The position numbers and the translations under genes were made by a program. Below the pieces are notes generated by a model. It did not search any database. It worked only from the letters and a program-made list of their open reading frames with translations, and had not been told where the DNA came from. DNA of 64,000 nt from Endozoicomonas sp. SCSIO W0465 (GTDB lineage: Bacteria > Pseudomonadota > Gammaproteobacteria > Pseudomonadales > Endozoicomonadaceae), in the NCBI RefSeq assembly GCF_023716865.1, contig NZ_CP092417.1, forward strand, positions 5,930,001-5,994,000. Reading direction: 5' to 3'. This document shows positions 44,815 through 52,989 of the stretch, piece by piece. Position 1 is the first letter of the stretch, and the number at the start of each line of letters is the position of its first letter.

Positions 44815-46086
44815 ATGTCGGTAACACATTCTGGCGCTGGTCTCGCCATCCCCATGCTGATCTTCTGCGGCCTCTTCTTATTGGCAGCGGCCTCGGCGAT
44901 TCTGCTTAAAAAGCTGCGTTTTCCCTACACCATTGGGCTGGTTGTGATCGGCATGGCACTGGGGATAGTGGCTGAATATTGTGAAATACTGGCGCCTATT
45001 CGCCGTCTTTTCCTGACTCATGACCTGATCATGTATGTTCTGCTACCGGTGCTTGTGTTTGAGGCAGCCATCAATATAAAGCTATCAGCACTGATGAAAG
45101 AGTTGGTACCCGTGTTGATGCTGGCAATTCTTGGCGTGGTTCTGTCTACTCTGGTTGTGGGGGCGATTCTGGGCGAGCTGACGCCTTTGACTCTGGCCGG
45201 TGCGCTGCTCTTTGGTGCGCTGATTTCAGCAACGGACCCGGTTGCCGTTATTGCACTCTTTAAAGAGGTTAAAGCACCTGAGCGTATGTCTCTGCTGATG
45301 GATGCAGAGAGTTTGTTGAATGATGCAACCGCCATAGTCATGTTTGGTATTGTGCTCTCGATTATTCAGTCGGGAACAGGGTTGTCTGGCAGTACATTTT
45401 TTTCGGCCTGTATTGAGTTCTTCAGGGTTTTCTTTGGCGGGATTTTTATTGGTACAGCCATGGGGGGTGGAATGCTGTTACTCCTCAGGTTATCCCGGGG
45501 TATGCCCTATGTGCATATTGCGTTGACAACCATTCTTGCATTTTCCAGCTTTATTATTGCTGATCATGTATTTGAAACTTCGGGCGTTATGTCAGTTATT
45601 GCTGCCGGGATTATCACCCGCAGTTATGGTCGTCGGGCCATGGCGGACTTTATGACGTTGCGTCACCTTGATCCTTACTGGGAGTTTATGGCATTTGTTG
45701 CCAATAGCTTTATTTTCCTGCTGTTAGGGTTAAGTGAGGACTTCCTGTTGCGCAATTTAGAGCAGCTCAGCAGTTTCTACCCCACTTTGATTATTGCCAT
45801 TTTGGCAGTGCTATTGGCGCGCTTCCTGGTGGTGTACCTGTTGTTACCACTCAGTAATTTGATTCCATTGAGTGGTAAAGTGGACGGCAATTCCATGAAG
45901 GTGATGTTCTGGGGAGGGCTAAGAGGGGTTGTGCCGGTTGCCCTGATGCTGTCGATCCCGGACTCCATGCCGGAAAAGCGAATAATCATAGAAATGACGC
46001 TTGCCGTTATTCTCTTCTCACTGCTGATTCAGGGCACTACCATTGGCTGGTTGATGTCCCGTCTGGGGATAAAAAGGGAAGTGTGA
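44815..46086 (+). CDS. CPA1-family cation/proton antiporter (NhaP-like)
   Basis: 423 residues, about twelve membrane helices. The ion-site motifs of CPA1 antiporters are present: ALISATDPVAVIALFKE and LLMDAESLLNDATAIVMF (Asn-Asp pair). The C-terminus is short, without a regulatory TrkA-C domain. Na+ or K+ specificity cannot be told from sequence. Confidence 0.9.
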   Translation: MSVTHSGAGLAIPMLIFCGLFLLAAASAILLKKLRFPYTIGLVVIGMALGIVAEYCEILAPIRRLFLTHDLIMYVLLPVLVFEAAINIKLSALMKELVPVLMLAILGVVLSTLVVGAILGELTPLTLAGALLFGALISATDPVAVIALFKEVKAPERMSLLMDAESLLNDATAIVMFGIVLSIIQSGTGLSGSTFFSACIEFFRVFFGGIFIGTAMGGGMLLLLRLSRGMPYVHIALTTILAFSSFIIADHVFETSGVMSVIAAGIITRSYGRRAMADFMTLRHLDPYWEFMAFVANSFIFLLLGLSEDFLLRNLEQLSSFYPTLIIAILAVLLARFLVVYLLLPLSNLIPLSGKVDGNSMKVMFWGGLRGVVPVALMLSIPDSMPEKRIIIEMTLAVILFSLLIQGTTIGWLMSRLGIKREV

Positions 46087-46202
46087 TTTCACGGAATTAA
46101 ATCAATATTTGGGTGCTACCGGATCCCAGCCTTATAATACTCGTTTTGGCATTCTGTCAGCCTGCTCCTGTTGTGTTCAGGTTTTATTGAGAAAACGATC
46201 CC

Positions 46203-47681
46203 ATGACTGTACGCACCCGTATTGCACCGTCCCCTACCGGTGATCCCCATGTTGGCACTGCTTATATTGCCCTGTTTAATCTGGCGTTTGCCAAGAGTCA
46301 GGGCGGCCAGTTTCTGCTCCGCATAGAAGATACCGACCAAACCAGAAGTACCCCTGAGTCTGAGCAGCAGATTCTCGATTCTCTGCGCTGGCTTGGGTTG
46401 AATTGGGATGAAGGTCCTGATGTTGGCGGACCCCACGGCCCTTATCGGCAAAGTGAGCGCCGGGAAATCTACGCTGAGCACGCCCAAATACTGTTGAATA
46501 AAGGACATGCTTTCCGTTGCTTTTGTACACCTGAGCGGCTTGATGCCCTGCGTGCAGAGCAAATGGCTAACAAGCAGACGCCCGGATACGATGGCCACTG
46601 CCTGCACCTTTCTGAAGACGACGTTCAGGCCAGACTGAATGCGGGTGCGCCTCACGTTGTTCGAATGAAGGTACCCGAGGGTGGTGTCTGCAAAGTGGAT
46701 GATATGTTGCGTGGCACCATCGAGATTGACTGGTCCCAGGTGGATATGCAGGTGCTGGTGAAAGCCGATGGTATGCCAACCTATCACCTGGCCAATGTTG
46801 TTGATGATCACCTGATGGAAATCACCCATGTTATTCGTGGTGAGGAGTGGATTAACTCTGCGCCCAAGCATCAGTTGTTGTATGAGTACTTTGGTTGGCA
46901 GATGCCTGTGCTCTGTCATATGCCGTTGTTGAGAAACCCTGATAAAAGCAAGTTGTCCAAGCGGAAGAACCCGACCTGTATTACTTACTATCGAGATATG
47001 GGTTATTTGCCGGAGGCGCTGTTGAACTACCTTGGTCGTATGGGGTGGTCGATGCCAGACGAGCGGGAGAAATTCTCTCTGGAAGAAATGCTGGCGGATT
47101 TTGATCTCAAACGGGTTTCTCTGGGCGGCCCAATTTTTGACCAGGATAAGCTGTCCTGGTTGAATGCCAGCTGGATTCGTGAAAATCTGACCACGGAACA
47201 GTTTGCTGATCGCTTGCATCACTGGTTACTGAATCGTGACTATCTGATGAAGTTTCTGCCAATGGCAAAAGAACGTGTTGAGCGCCTGAGTGATTTCGCC
47301 CCCATCGCTGCCTTTATGTTCTCCGGCATGCTGGATCTGTCGTCTGAAGATTTTGCTCATAAAAAGCTGGAAGCGGGTGATGTTAAGAAGGTGCTGCAGT
47401 TCACTCTCTGGAAGCTTGAGCAGCTGCGCCAGTGGCAGCGTGATCAGATTTTCTCTGAAATTAAAGGACTTTCCAAAGCTATGGACATTAAGCTGGGTGA
47501 TTTTAATCATCCCATCTTTGTTGCTATTGCTGGTACGCCAAACTCCTGGTCGGTTATGGAGTCCATGGAGATCCTTGGTCCGGATATGACCCGTGCGCGT
47601 CTTCGTCATGCCGTTGAGGTGTTGGGTGGTGTTTCTAAAAAAGAGGCGAAGCGCCTGGAAAAAGAGTTTTTAGCGCTATAA
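46203..47681 (+). CDS. gltX: Glutamyl-tRNA synthetase
   Basis: 492 residues, class I synthetase, charging tRNA-Glu. The HIGH-type motif is RIAPSPTGDPHVGTAYIAL (near residue 5-23) and the KMSKS-type is KLSKRKNPT. A TATAAT at 46133-46138 may be its -10. It lies next to a cluster that includes at least four tRNA-Glu genes, an arrangement seen in other gammaproteobacteria. Confidence 0.97.
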   Translation: MTVRTRIAPSPTGDPHVGTAYIALFNLAFAKSQGGQFLLRIEDTDQTRSTPESEQQILDSLRWLGLNWDEGPDVGGPHGPYRQSERREIYAEHAQILLNKGHAFRCFCTPERLDALRAEQMANKQTPGYDGHCLHLSEDDVQARLNAGAPHVVRMKVPEGGVCKVDDMLRGTIEIDWSQVDMQVLVKADGMPTYHLANVVDDHLMEITHVIRGEEWINSAPKHQLLYEYFGWQMPVLCHMPLLRNPDKSKLSKRKNPTCITYYRDMGYLPEALLNYLGRMGWSMPDEREKFSLEEMLADFDLKRVSLGGPIFDQDKLSWLNASWIRENLTTEQFADRLHHWLLNRDYLMKFLPMAKERVERLSDFAPIAAFMFSGMLDLSSEDFAHKKLEAGDVKKVLQFTLWKLEQLRQWQRDQIFSEIKGLSKAMDIKLGDFNHPIFVAIAGTPNSWSVMESMEILGPDMTRARLRHAVEVLGGVSKKEAKRLEKEFLAL

Positions 47682-47779
47682 ATCCCCTGCTTTGCCCTGA
47701 GGCCGTGTGCTTATCGGCCTTTCTCATCAATACATACATAACAGCACCATTATTTGAACATAATTTTTATAAGCGACGC

Positions 47780-47809
47780 TTGACAGGACCGGGGGGGCAT
47801 CCATATCAT
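47780..47809 (+). promoter_or_regulatory. Promoter of the tRNA cluster
   Basis: TTGACA (47780-47785), 18 bases, then TATCAT (47804-47809), followed by a GC-rich CGCCCTGCG stretch near the start point, as in stringently controlled stable-RNA promoters. The spacer contains seven G in a row. The first tRNA begins 108 bases after the -10. Confidence 0.65.
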
Positions 47810-47917
47810 TCGCCCTGCGTTTCGGGGAGCAATACAAAGCGTTTCTCGGAAGGTGCAAGGCAAAGCAGTTTTTGCATGCATATTGAATACAATATGTATT
47901 GTTGCTGCGGAGGTTTT

Positions 47918-47993
47918 GGGGCTATAGCTCAGCTGGGAGAGCGCAACACTGGCAGTGTTGAGGTCAGCGGTTCGATCCCGCTTAGCTCCACCA
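47918..47993 (+). tRNA. alaX: tRNA-Ala (GGC)
   Basis: 76 bases with encoded CCA. Anticodon GGC in CACTGGCAGTG. Acceptor GGGGCTA / TAGCTCC. Confidence 0.97.
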
Positions 47994-48012
47994 AACATCG
48001 TTTGATGTTTGC

Positions 48013-48088
48013 GTCCCCTTCGTCTAGTGGCCTAGGACACCGCCCTTTCACGGCGGTAACAGGGGTTCGAGTCCCCTAGGGGACGCCA
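48013..48088 (+). tRNA. gltT: tRNA-Glu (UUC), copy 1
   Basis: 76 bases including CCA. Anticodon TTC in CGCCCTTTCACGGCG. Acceptor GTCCCCT / AGGGGAC. Confidence 0.97.
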
Positions 48089-48154
48089 TTATTCTCTTCT
48101 CTTTGTGGAGAGTAAGAGCTTAAGAAATATAGAGCTCTTAAGATTGTTTTCATT

Positions 48155-48230
48155 GCGGGAATAGCTCAGTTGGTAGAGCGCAACCTTGCCAAGGTTGAGG
48201 TCGCGAGTTCGAACCTCGTTTCCCGCTCCA
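48155..48230 (+). tRNA. glyV: tRNA-Gly (GCC), copy 1
   Basis: 76 bases including CCA. Anticodon GCC in AACCTTGCCAAGGTT. Acceptor GCGGGAA / TTCCCGC. Confidence 0.97.
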
Positions 48231-48288
48231 AATCTAGAACTTAAGTGATATCAGTGATAACTGTATCGTTTAAGTCAGAAGGTATTGC

Positions 48289-48364
48289 GTCCCCTTCGTC
48301 TAGTGGCCTAGGACACCGCCCTTTCACGGCGGTAACAGGGGTTCGAGTCCCCTAGGGGACGCCA
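48289..48364 (+). tRNA. gltT: tRNA-Glu (UUC), copy 2
   Basis: Identical in sequence to the copy at 48013. It is part of a tandem Glu-Gly repeat unit of about 262-276 bases. Confidence 0.97.
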
Positions 48365-48417
48365 ATTATTCTCTTTGAGAGAGATCAGGGCCTGAAGAAT
48401 CCTGAAATTGCTTTATT

Positions 48418-48493
48418 GCGGGAATAGCTCAGTTGGTAGAGCGCAACCTTGCCAAGGTTGAGGTCGCGAGTTCGAACCTCGTTTCCCGCTCCA
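48418..48493 (+). tRNA. glyV: tRNA-Gly (GCC), copy 2
   Basis: Identical to the copy at 48155; spacers between units are also nearly identical. Confidence 0.97.
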
Positions 48494-48550
48494 AATCTAG
48501 AGCTTAAGTGATACCAGTGATAACTGTATTATTTAAGTCAGAAGGTTTGC

Positions 48551-48626
48551 GTCCCCTTCGTCTAGTGGCCTAGGACACCGCCCTTTCACGGCGGTAACAG
48601 GGGTTCGAGTCCCCTAGGGGACGCCA
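48551..48626 (+). tRNA. gltT: tRNA-Glu (UUC), copy 3
   Basis: Identical to the copies at 48013 and 48289. Confidence 0.97.
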
Positions 48627-48680
48627 CTCATTCTCTTTGATAGAGAGCAGGGCTTGAAGAGTCCTGAAATTACTTTTATA

Positions 48681-48756
48681 GCGGGAATAGCTCAGTTGGT
48701 AGAGCGCAACCTTGCCAAGGTTGAGGTCGCGAGTTCGAACCTCGTTTCCCGCTCCA
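48681..48756 (+). tRNA. glyV: tRNA-Gly (GCC), copy 3
   Basis: Identical to the copies at 48155 and 48418. Confidence 0.97.
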
Positions 48757-50398
48757 AATCTAGAACTTGGATGATATAAGTGATAACTGTATCGTTTAGG
48801 TCAGAAGGTCTTATGTCCCCTTCGTCTAGTGGCCTAGGAGGCTGTCCGAGAACTAGCTATTGAAAAAACGAAAGCTTCAGCATTTTCTTGGCTGATCAAA
48901 TATTGACCTAAATTTAGCCTGTTTTGGGGTAAAAATTGCGTTTTTTACCCTTTTGCTTGCCTTTATGCTGCCATTTTAAGCCTTTTTGCTTCTTCAAGAC
49001 GGATTGATCCCGTTGAAACCGATTTGACAATTTTTTTGAAATTATAAGCACTGCAGACCAGTGAAAATTCTCCAGCCACTTTTTCCTTACCCCGGACACT
49101 GAACCCTCTGAATCCTGAGTTCTTGATTTGGCCAAAAGGCGGTTCCGCAATCACCTTGCGACGCTCATAAACCGCTTTGGCCTCTTTGGTTTCCATTTTG
49201 CGGTTCATCGCCTGGCGTATGGCTTCGTGGCGGTCTGTGCGAATCACTTTCCCCGGGTCTTTGTTGTCACCACTGCACCTTTTACGTAACGGGCAATCCC
49301 GGCAGATATCTTTACTGACGCGGTAGCTTTTGTGTTTTGCTTTGCTAGCCGTGTTATAAATCAGCTTCTCACCGGCAGGGCAGGTAAAGCTGTCGTCTGC
49401 TTCATGGTAAATAAAATCCGCTTTGACAAACTTTCTGTCAGAGTCTTCCAGTCCCTCTGTTGCAGGCTTCTCCTGTCGATCCGTAGCCATGTAAGCGTCA
49501 ATGTTCGCATCATCAAACGCTTGCAGGTTGGGCCCTGAGTAATAGCCATTATCCTCACTCATTTTGCCAATGGACGCGTTATCTGTTGCTTCTGCAATGG
49601 CTTCAAGTGCAGGCTTTACTTCCTGCTTGTCATTGGCATGCTGGCTGATGTGCTGGCCAACAATGATACCATTATCGCTGTCGACGCTGATCTGGGCGTT
49701 ATAACTGTACTGATAGCCACTGCCTTTTTTACCCATGATCCTGGCATCATGATCAGCAAAGCTGATTTGCTTTTTGTCGTCTATCGGCTTATCGGGATTC
49801 AGGGCCTGTTCCCGTTCTTCAAGCGCTTTTTTGGCCTCCTGGATTTTCTCTAACCGTTCCTGCTTGAATTGCAAGTCTTCAGGAATGCTGTAGCCAGTCT
49901 CCTGCTGATAAGCATCGTCCTCTTCACTGTCACTGGTTTCGGCTTTTTTAATCAGGGCCTCAACTTCAGCCATTAATTCAGCTTCTTTGGCCTTAAGTCG
50001 TGCGTAGCTCATGGCCTTATGCTTTGATGAGTCGGCTTTGAATTTGGAACCATCAAGAGCGATGTGGCCCAGCGAGGCCATCTGTAGTTCCCGGGCGAGC
50101 AGCACGCTCTGTTTGAAACTGCTTTTAAAAAAGGTGGCCTGGTTTTTACGAAAGTCACTGAGCACCCGGAAATTTGGGCAGTGCTGTTTGGCGATATACA
50201 TGAAAGCCAAGTCCTGATTGCAGCGCCGTTCAATCTCCCTGGAGCTGAACACACCATGGCTATAGGCATAGATCAGGATCGATATAATCAGTCGTGGGTG
50301 GTAGGCATTCTGGCCAAGATGGTGATACTGCTTTTCCACTTCAGAGGTGTCGATATGCTTGAAGATATCTTCAAAGGCTCTTTTCCAATTCCAGACTG

Positions 50399-50803
50399 CT
50401 ATGTAACCAGCAAGTTGACTAAGGGCTGAAGAAGACTTTTGCCTCTTCGGCCAATATTATGCAAAAACTCAAAAAAGCCAAGGTAAAGGGGTAAAGCCTC
50501 TTGGGATATTCCCCTGTGAGGCCTTAGCCACGAGCGTAGAAGTGACCAAAACCCCTCCATAGTATTAACATGCACCTCGTAAATACCGTCTTTGTCATCA
50601 TCACGAGCATACTCACCTTTGCCGTGACAGACCGTTTTATGTCTGAAGCCCCAGCTTTCAAGGTCATCATAGATGTTGTATTCATCGGTATAAATCTGGC
50701 TCTGTGGGGCTACGTGTTTCTTGATAAATGGTTCGATTGTCGCCTTCTTAACGTTCGACAGCATGTTGATAATGACCTGACCTCCCCTTTGAATCATTCC
50801 CAA
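50399..50803 (-). CDS. IS1595-type transposase, second reading frame (C-terminal part)
   Basis: 134 residues from ATG 50801-50803, but homology to ISXO2-type transposases begins earlier, at RPPRKRRLKGAPGRGTLEK in the same frame. It carries the catalytic end: SQIYTDEYNIYDDL (Asp), VNTMEGFWSLLRSWLRPHRGI (Asn/Glu), ending LGFFEFLHN. It lies in the +1 frame relative to the upstream part at 50850-51344. The same frame break is in the second element copy (63297 onward). Confidence 0.88.
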   Translation of the reverse strand: MGMIQRGGQVIINMLSNVKKATIEPFIKKHVAPQSQIYTDEYNIYDDLESWGFRHKTVCHGKGEYARDDDKDGIYEVHVNTMEGFWSLLRSWLRPHRGISQEALPLYLGFFEFLHNIGRRGKSLLQPLVNLLVT

Positions 50804-50849
50804 TACCGGCGGTTTGTCTTTTTCAAGAGTCCCACGGCCCGGAGCGCCT

Positions 50850-51344
50850 TTAAGCCTTCTTTTTCTCGGTGGACGATCCAGATTTTTTTAATGCTTCAGG
50901 GTGTCCCTTGTGACCAGCTACAATGTAGACCTCGTCGAATTCAACTTCGCCATCAAGAATCACTTCAGGCTTTCGGTCAACAACACCATTTCGTAAGACT
51001 GTGGTCATATGGTGTGCATCACTGACACACAGATCAAGTTCCTGAGCTATCTGGCTGTTGGAGACGTTCAGCCCCATTAAATAGAGACAGGCAATCCAGA
51101 CTTTGAGTGGTCGGTGGTGTCCTGCGAAAACCGTATTTGTCAGGTCATCGAAGTAGCGCTTACAGGACTTACAGTAATAGTGCTGGCACTCTACCTGCAC
51201 ATTGTCGTGTCCATTCTTTTTGACATTCTCAGAATCACAGTGCGGACAGAGAACAGTGCCATCTGGCCAGCGGTTCTCACGGATCATCTCAAAGCAGGTG
51301 TCATTACTGATGAGATCTGAGATTCGGCCTATATTCATGGTCAA
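50850..51344 (-). CDS. IS1595-type transposase, first reading frame (N-terminal part)
   Basis: 164 residues with a zinc ribbon (LCPHCDSENVKKNG, then YYCKSCKRYF) and the first DDE segment (ILDGEVEFDEVYIVAGHKG). The frame ends at SSTEKKKA-stop, where homologues continue into the other frame. An A7 run (in GCATTAAAAAAATC, inverted here) lies 25 bases before the stop; transcript slippage there by one lost A would join the frames. Alternatively both copies descend from a broken ancestor. Confidence 0.88.
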   Translation of the reverse strand: MTMNIGRISDLISNDTCFEMIRENRWPDGTVLCPHCDSENVKKNGHDNVQVECQHYYCKSCKRYFDDLTNTVFAGHHRPLKVWIACLYLMGLNVSNSQIAQELDLCVSDAHHMTTVLRNGVVDRKPEVILDGEVEFDEVYIVAGHKGHPEALKKSGSSTEKKKA

Positions 51345-51671
51345 TGCTGGCGATGGCTAATTATATCCACCAAGGATAGTTCAGCAGTTCGGAATTCGAA
51401 AAGAGCCTCTTCAAAAACGAAGCAATCATGATCTGGTGGCAGCAGGTCGAAGATGTTCGATGGGAACATCAGGTGCTGGTCAAAATCAGCAGGGTTATCT
51501 TTGAATTTGATTGATGACATCCGTTTCGGCAACAACAAAGTGGGCAGAAGATGCCTGATTATACTTAATCAGGCTATTCTCGGACAGCCTCCTAGGACAC
51601 CGCCCTTTCACGGCGGTAACAGGGGTTCGAGTCCCCTAGGGGACGCCAATTATTCTGCGTCAGGATAATAT

Positions 51672-51747
51672 GGGGCTATAGCTCAGCTGGGAGAGCGCAA
51701 CACTGGCAGTGTTGAGGTCAGCGGTTCGATCCCGCTTAGCTCCACCA
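51672..51747 (+). tRNA. alaX: tRNA-Ala (GGC), copy 2
   Basis: 76 bases including CCA, identical to the copy at 47918. Confidence 0.97.
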
Positions 51748-51756
51748 TTTTTTATT

Positions 51757-51781
51757 GTGGGAATAGCCCAGTTGCTAGGGT
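51757..51781 (+). pseudogene. Remnant of a tRNA-Gly 5' end
   Basis: GTGGGAATAGCCCAGTTGCT resembles the start of the tRNA-Gly genes (GCGGGAATAGCTCAGTTGGT), but the similarity ends after about 25 bases and no 3' half follows. A cut-off fourth Gly gene of the Glu-Gly array is likely. Confidence 0.5.
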
Positions 51782-51851
51782 GAAATTTTCCGGTGTTAAT
51801 GACACGGTTAATTATGACAAGAATGAATCCGGTCTTCCGTTACAATTCAAT

Positions 51852-51878
51852 AAATCAGCCATTAGGCTGATTTTTTTT
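51852..51878 (+). terminator. Terminator of the tRNA cluster
   Basis: AAATCAGCC-ATTA-GGCTGATTT hairpin followed by a run of T. Classic rho-independent form. Confidence 0.9.
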
Positions 51879-51975
51879 AACTTGAATTTTCTTATGCACT
51901 CTTGCTCGCCAACCGTGTGTGCTGCTCTGTATTTGGAGCAGTTCTTGGTTGTTTTTGGCTTTGATGGGGCGGGAG

Positions 51976-52188
51976 CTAACGCAAGCGCTGCTTTTTCAGT
52001 GCCTTAAAGCCTTCTTTCAGTAAATCAACCAATTTGTAATCATTCTTGGCTGCATACACCTTAAATTCCCTGGAAAACTCGGGGGAGACTCTGAAGCTAA
52101 GTCCAACCCAGTCATCCTTTGGTGACTTGGGTTGCTGCTTATCTTTTTTTGAGGCGGTACTCTTGGGTTTTGCTTTCTGTCTGGGCAT
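51976..52188 (-). CDS. Small ribbon-helix-helix-like protein
   Basis: 70 residues; AAGGATG lies about 10 bases before the ATG (52186-52188). The N-terminal third is a basic linker (KAKPKSTASKKDKQQPKS). Then VGLSFRVSPEFSREFKVYAA and KNDYKLVDLLKEGFKALKKQ fit strand-helix-helix. Such proteins are DNA-binding regulators or antitoxins, but no partner gene is next to it. It is close to the tRNA cluster end, a usual place for acquired DNA. Confidence 0.65.
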   Translation of the reverse strand: MPRQKAKPKSTASKKDKQQPKSPKDDWVGLSFRVSPEFSREFKVYAAKNDYKLVDLLKEGFKALKKQRLR

Positions 52189-52287
52189 GATTTTCCCGCA
52201 TCCTTGTTGTTAGGGTTATATGATATATCGTTAGCGGGGCAAAACAGTTTAGATGCGACGAGGGAATTGCTGTTCCTGAAGTCCAGG

Positions 52288-52444
52288 AGGCTGACCGAGA
52301 ATAGTCTGCCCTACCGTGGTGGCGGCAAATTGGTCTAAAAATCCGAAAATTTTTAGCAAATAAAACCACTATTAACCAAAAATTTCTGAATTTTATCCTC
52401 AATTTTCTGCCATTCTCGCTATGGGCGCTATTCTCGGTCAGCCT
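52288..52444. mobile_element. MITE-like element with IS1182-type ends
   Basis: 157 bases with ends AGGCTGACCGAGAATAG on both sides (inverted), nearly equal to the IS1182-type ends AGGCTGTCCGAGAA at 48839 and 51590. No gene inside. Flanks TCCAGG and CCTAGT give no perfect target duplication. The centre (52321-52412) is similar to 58420-58510. Confidence 0.75.
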
Positions 52445-52488
52445 CCTAGTGCAGAAAAGCGCTAATACCCTTACAGCCAGACCCCTCG

Positions 52489-52509
52489 TTCCCACGCTCC
52501 GCGTGGGAA
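52489..52509. repeat. REP-like palindrome
   Basis: TTCCCACGC-TCC-GCGTGGGAA. A second copy, in opposite orientation with the flanking bases, is at 58279-58299. Confidence 0.6.
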
Positions 52510-52989
52510 TGCATACGGATCTGGCAGCATGATAAAGAGCCGCTGCCTGGTAGGGTTTTCGGGGACTCCATGTAAGTTTGGTGGTAACTGTTCAGCACCC
52601 CCACATAAATCTGGAATTTTCTGATTTTTATACCATCCTCTTAAGCACCATTTTTCCACAATATTCGCCAGCATGATTCCAGAACTACCCGCAACTATGT
52701 CGGCTGAGATTCTCTTGAAAGAGAATGCAGAGCTGCGGATGAGAGTTGCCTGTCTGGAAGAGCGATGTCGAGAATTGGAAGAAAAGGTTGGCAAGAACAG
52801 TCAAAACAGCAGCAAGCCGCCATCGTCTGATGGTTATCAAAAACCTTGTAAAAACAGTAATTCTCCAGATCATTCTGACGACCTTTCCGCAGATAAAGGT
52901 ACCGATCCATCGGATGAAAAACCCAATCCTAAAAGTCTGAGACAGTCTTCTGGTAATAAAGCCGTGGAAGAAAGGGCATCAGGGCACTT

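Larger units (their letters stand above)
50368..51415 (-). mobile_element. IS1595-type element (copy 1), 1032 bp, with 8-bp target duplication
   Basis: The element is 50376-51407. Left end GGCTCTTTTCCAATTCCAGA, right end (inverted) GGCTCTTTTCGAATTCCGAA, both then reading CTGCT. Target duplication TCTTCAAA at 50368-50375 and 51408-51415. It lies inside an IS1182-type transposase gene. Its ends match the MITEs at 35257, 40862 and 61654. Confidence 0.93.
48963..51538 (-). pseudogene. IS1182-family transposase, split by IS1595-type element
   Basis: The N-terminal part (51408-51538) reads MLLPKRMSSIKFKDN...DHDCFVFE. The C-terminal part (to 48963) continues DIFKHIDTSEVEKQYHHLGQN. The phase matches across the 8-bp duplication, so the uninterrupted gene would code for 511 residues. 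DDE-type segments: HIALDGSKFKADSSKH (Asp), SEDNGYYSGPNLQAF (Asp), and RRKVIAEPPFGQIKN (Glu). A CPAGE...CRDCPLRKRC zinc-like cluster is typical of IS1182. Confidence 0.93.
48833..51596 (-). mobile_element. IS1182-type element inserted in tRNA-Glu, itself interrupted
   Basis: The element is 48839-51590. Ends read AGGCTGTCCGAGAA on both sides (inverted). The palindromic CCTAGG is present at 48833-48838 and 51591-51596 as the target duplication. It contains a transposase gene split by an IS1595-type element (50376-51407). Without that insert and its duplicated bases the element is about 1.71 kb. Confidence 0.93.
48815..51648 (+). pseudogene. gltT: tRNA-Glu (UUC), copy 4, split by an IS1182-type element
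   Basis: The 5' part is 48815-48838 (to CCTAGG). The 3' part is 51591-51648, starting again with CCTAGG and including anticodon TTC and CCA. Joining at one CCTAGG gives the exact 76-base tRNA-Glu. The gene is inactive as it stands; three other copies are intact. Confidence 0.95.

Noticed and set aside
46116..47222. Long minus-strand frame of 368 codons
   Set aside because: It lies antisense to gltX; the gltX motifs are unmistakable.
47800..47905. Palindrome AATACAATATGTATT before the tRNA cluster as an operator
   Set aside because: AT-rich short palindrome, no related site elsewhere in the window and no known regulator for it.
47918..48756. Regular repeats resembling a CRISPR array
   Set aside because: The repeats are complete tRNA genes with CCA ends and anticodons, and the spacers are near identical rather than unique.
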